Source: Nitrosomonas sp.
Lineage (GTDB): Bacteria > Pseudomonadota > Gammaproteobacteria > Burkholderiales > Nitrosomonadaceae
Assembly: GCA_021774205.1 (NCBI GenBank)
Contig: JAJFJI010000068.1
Coordinates: 1 to 8,194 of the forward strand
Direction: 5' to 3'
DNA: 8,194 nt
The notes beneath the pieces were generated by a model. The model was not told the origin of the DNA, made no database searches, and worked only from the letters and a program-made list of their open reading frames with translations. This document shows, in pieces, positions 6,427 to 8,194 of this stretch (the first letter of the stretch is position 1; each line of letters begins with the position of its first letter). Both the position numbers and the translations under genes were made by a program.

Positions 6427-7395
6427 CTATGGCTGATAATTCACGTCAAATGCTTTCTCTGATTTCAAAACACCATAAGACAAAATTAATAGTTTCCTCA
6501 TCACGGCGACAATAGCGACTTTTTTAGGTTTTCCATTATGGACTAAACGCTCATAAACGGCCTTAAGGGATGGGTTATATCGTATGGCTACGAGAGCAGG
6601 CATATATAATGATTTACGGAGTCGTTTGTGCCCAAGCTTAGACAATGATGATGTATTGATGCTGGTGCCTGATTGTATGATCTTTGGTGTTAATCCTGCA
6701 TAACTGGCCACTTGCTTTGCGTTAGCAAAGAAATTAAAGTCTCCAATATACGCTATAACACTCCATGCCGTACGTTCGCCCATGCCTTTAATGCTCGTAA
6801 TTAATTCAATCTGTTGACTTAAATTCTCATTATTTTTAACAATGTCTGTAATCGTTTTTTTAATCCAAATTATTTCATTTACAATGCTTTTTTGTAACCG
6901 TTTGATCGAACGTGTTGTGTGCTTGTTGGTGCTAGCTTCTAAGCGATTACTTTCTTGTGTTTTTGACTTTTCTAACTGATCACAGCGCGTGACTAAGCGT
7001 TGTATTGCTTCGTAGTCAGCATCTTTAGGTTCGTAGCAATTTTTTTTAAACTCGCCATTTAAAACGGCATGTTTACAATACCGAGCAATCAGCTTTGCAT
7101 CGGCCTTGTCTGTTTTGTTACGATTTAATTCCATCTTAAAAAAGGCATGTGTGATGATGGGATTAACCACCAGGACATTTCTCTTTTGTTGCGATAAATA
7201 TTGTGCGAGATCAAAACTATAAATTCCCGTGGCCTCAAGACAAGCAAATACCTCTGCATCACTTTTATTCATCCATAGTTCAAAATCAGTAAACCCCTTA
7301 GGGTTGTTAGAAAATTGTTTATGAACATAGCGCTTGTTGATGAAATAAGCTGCATCAAAGGTGAGTTTAGAAATATCAATTCCAATAAAAATCAT
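6427..7395 (-). CDS. IS110-family DEDD recombinase (transposase), IS110 subgroup
   Basis: 322 residues from the ATG at 7395, chosen because GAGG lies 8 nt upstream and the protein then starts at the family's IGIDISK strand. The in-frame ATG at 7446 would add 17 atypical residues. The RuvC-like N-terminal domain carries the DEDD set: D7 in GIDISK, E54 in LEATG, D96 and D99 in NKTDKADAKLIAR. A helical, coiled-coil-like middle spans about 125-195. The C-terminal Tnp domain begins ITSIKGMGERTAWSVIAYIG, continues VASYAGLTP, and contains the serine-bearing segment S242-G-T-S followed by SKLGHKRLRKSLYMPAL. The KTDKADA form, not NDxNDAxA, places it in the IS110 rather than the IS1111 subgroup. No stops or frameshifts are present and both catalytic regions are whole, so it may be active. 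In this family the enzyme works with a bridge RNA encoded in the element. Confidence 0.95.
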   Translation of the reverse strand: MIFIGIDISKLTFDAAYFINKRYVHKQFSNNPKGFTDFELWMNKSDAEVFACLEATGIYSFDLAQYLSQQKRNVLVVNPIITHAFFKMELNRNKTDKADAKLIARYCKHAVLNGEFKKNCYEPKDADYEAIQRLVTRCDQLEKSKTQESNRLEASTNKHTTRSIKRLQKSIVNEIIWIKKTITDIVKNNENLSQQIELITSIKGMGERTAWSVIAYIGDFNFFANAKQVASYAGLTPKIIQSGTSINTSSLSKLGHKRLRKSLYMPALVAIRYNPSLKAVYERLVHNGKPKKVAIVAVMRKLLILSYGVLKSEKAFDVNYQP

Positions 7396-7435
7396 CGTAA
7401 TATCCTCAGGTAAGCGTAAACTAAAGATCGGATGA

Positions 7436-7615
7436 AATAACGTCATGGCATTCTTGTAACTATTCGTGCTCTAGCGTGATGGCGGGCACAAGATACTGTT
7501 CGCATTTAAAGGCGTTATTAAAGAGGGGTAGGCATTAATCTGACCCGCGATCTTTATAAATCAAGGCCTCCTTACAATATCTCTACCCCTCATCCAACCG
7601 TCATTGGATGGTGTC
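7436..7615 (-). ncRNA. Candidate bridge RNA of the IS110 element
   Basis: In IS621 and relatives the guide RNA is encoded upstream of the recombinase on the same strand. Here, read on the minus strand, the leader shows three elements in the expected order. First is a 5' hairpin, CATCCAA/TTGGATG (7604-7610 with 7591-7597). Second is a 9-bp stem, GAGGGGTAG/CTACCCCTC (7583-7591 with 7523-7531), enclosing about 51 nt that contain GGGTCAGATT (7537-7546), matching the target flank. Third is a 7-bp stem, AATAACG/CGTTATT (7513-7519 with 7436-7442), enclosing ACAGTATCT (7491-7499), an exact 9-nt match to the element's right end plus CT core. The two loops would be the target-binding and donor-binding loops. 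I could not identify a convincing right-donor guide. The exact 5' and 3' ends are guesses. Confidence 0.6.
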
Positions 7616-7696
7616 ATTTATTACTCTAAATTGACACTGGAATTAAGATACAAGTCTCGATTTGAATAAGGTGAACTATTGTATTCTTGCTACTTA

Positions 7697-7726
7697 TTTA
7701 TAATTTAGATTCAATTTTTATATCAA
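7697..7726 (-). promoter_or_regulatory. Candidate promoter at the left end of the IS110 element
   Basis: Minus strand: TTGATA (7721-7726) and TATAAA (7697-7702) with an 18-nt spacer, each five of six to consensus. The -35 box starts three bases inside the proposed element end. The expected start near 7690 lies upstream of the candidate bridge RNA and the recombinase gene, so one transcript could supply both. Confidence 0.5.
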
Positions 7727-7744
7727 TCGAGTCTGACCCCTTTG

Positions 7745-7814
7745 GTTGAATAAACCCCAGCAACATTTGTTCTCCCACTCCAGAGAGAGGGAGAATTGTA
7801 ATTAGTTATTCAAC
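7745..7814. repeat. Nested inverted repeats beside the IS110 insertion
   Basis: An outer pair, GTTGAATAA (7745-7753) and TTATTCAAC (7806-7814), is a perfect 9-bp inverted repeat. Inside it TTCTCCC (7770-7776) and GGGAGAA (7789-7795) form a second perfect 7-bp stem with a 12-nt loop. It could be an intergenic repeat unit, a relic of a small mobile element, or a transcript structure. No T-run follows on either strand. Confidence 0.6.
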
Positions 7815-8064
7815 GTCCAATATGTGACTCAGAATCTAGATTAACAATAACCCTTTACAAACTTCTAATTCAAATAGTTTAGATTGACATAAATATGGTT
7901 TATAGGAACTAATTATGTGATAATTTTATTGTAATAACTAATATAGATTTCACTGGAAAATACTCAATCCCTAGCCCATCAATCACTAAGATTCAGAAAT
8001 ATTATACGATATTCGTAATGTGTTGTTTCGATACACAAAGAATATACATTAATAGGTGATAATA
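7815..8064. other. AT-rich intergenic region before the right-edge gene
   Basis: No gene is visible. A perfect TTGACA lies at 7884-7889 on the plus strand, but at 18 nt only ACTAAT follows (four of six, lacking the key A at the second position). It is at best a weak promoter for the gene at 8065. The base composition is clearly more AT-rich than the tail operon, consistent with a different origin. Confidence 0.4.
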
Positions 8065-8194
8065 ATGAAACTAACTGTTTGCTCAAAATTATGTACTGAA
8101 TGTCCTTTTAGTAAAGCATCTCCTAAAGGATGGTTAGGGTTTCATACTTTAGACGGCGTATTAGAAGCTCAACAAGGAGAAGGGTTATTTAGTT
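8065..8194 (+). CDS. Small cysteine-rich protein, N-terminal part only
   Basis: The first 43 codons before the window edge, from an ATG at 8065 with AGGTGA at 8054-8059, five bases upstream. The protein begins MKLTVCSKLCTECPFSKASP, then KGWLGFHTLDGVLEAQQGEG. Three cysteines (residues 6, 10 and 13) in a CxxxCxxCPF pattern suggest metal or iron-sulfur binding, probably completed by further Cys or His beyond the edge. I have a loose memory of small conserved hypothetical proteins with this start but cannot name a family with confidence. Codon use is AT-rich like the DNA around it and unlike the tail operon. It is on the opposite strand and has no visible link to the particle genes. Confidence 0.7.
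   Translation, partial: MKLTVCSKLCTECPFSKASPKGWLGFHTLDGVLEAQQGEGLFS

Larger units (their letters stand above)
6357..7729 (-). mobile_element. IS110-family insertion sequence, apparently intact
   Basis: Proposed limits come from a shared core dinucleotide. On the minus strand the left junction reads GGGGTCAGA-CT-CGATTG (core 7730-7731) and the right junction reads GACAGTAT-CT-GACCC (core 6355-6356). Removing the element with one CT leaves GGGTCAGACTGACCC, a perfect palindrome around a single A. The length of about 1.37 kb is normal for IS110. The element contains one DEDD recombinase gene, a structured leader of about 330 nt upstream of it, and about 70 nt downstream. No terminal inverted repeats or target duplication are seen, as expected for this family. 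The ends are inferred and could shift by a few bases. Confidence 0.7.

Noticed and set aside
7396..7446. Longer N-terminus for the IS110 recombinase
   Set aside because: The family starts at the IGIDISK strand, and the ATG at 7395 has GAGG at correct spacing; the added residues would lie in the leader.
7538..7546. ATCTGACCC here paired with GGGTCAGAT at 6350-6358 as terminal inverted repeats of the IS
   Set aside because: Placing an end here would leave the promoter and the start of the leader outside the element. The match is better explained as a guide segment, and IS110-subgroup elements usually lack terminal inverted repeats.
1..8194. CRISPR array, tRNA or rRNA genes
   Set aside because: No regularly spaced repeats and no recognisable tRNA or rRNA sequence were seen on either strand.

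Overview
The window joins two different kinds of DNA. Positions 1-5092 hold the start of a minus-strand operon for a contractile phage-tail-like particle of the eCIS / phage-tail-like bacteriocin type. Positions about 5372-7731 are mobile-element debris plus one apparently intact IS110-family element, and 7732-8194 is AT-rich DNA leading into a small plus-strand gene. Moderate GC, strong Shine-Dalgarno sites and the types of insertion sequence suggest a gammaproteobacterium, but nothing here fixes the genus.

Particle operon (read right to left). The order is sheath N-terminal part (4727-5092), sheath C-terminal part (3411-4727), tail tube (2845-3396), a Cys-pair baseplate-type protein (2099-2839), and a very long, mostly disordered protein that leaves the window still open (1-2106). 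Genes are 14 nt apart, 5 nt apart or overlapping, so they are almost certainly one transcript. The contractile sheath is normally one polypeptide. Here it is two, joined by TAATG, and the second part has a near-perfect ribosome binding site of its own. This resembles the two-protein TssB/TssC (VipA/VipB) sheath of type VI secretion.

Debris (5093-6355). This stretch has no intact gene. It holds a possible frameshifted two-helix membrane protein (5372-5670), a decayed DDE transposase with stops and frameshifts (5875-6159), a second transposase scrap of IS5 type (6194-6328), and a perfect tandem 16-bp duplication (6324-6355).

IS110 element (about 6357-7729). It carries a full-length DEDD recombinase with the catalytic serine region and a leader of about 300 nt. 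The leader has stem-loops and two stretches that match, respectively, the DNA flanking the element and the element's own right end. This is what a bridge RNA of the IS621 type should look like. Removing the element at a CT core restores a 15-nt palindrome, GGGTCAGACTGACCC, as the target.

Right edge. A nested inverted repeat (7745-7814) and about 240 nt of AT-rich DNA precede the first 43 codons of a cysteine-rich small protein of unknown function (8065 onward).
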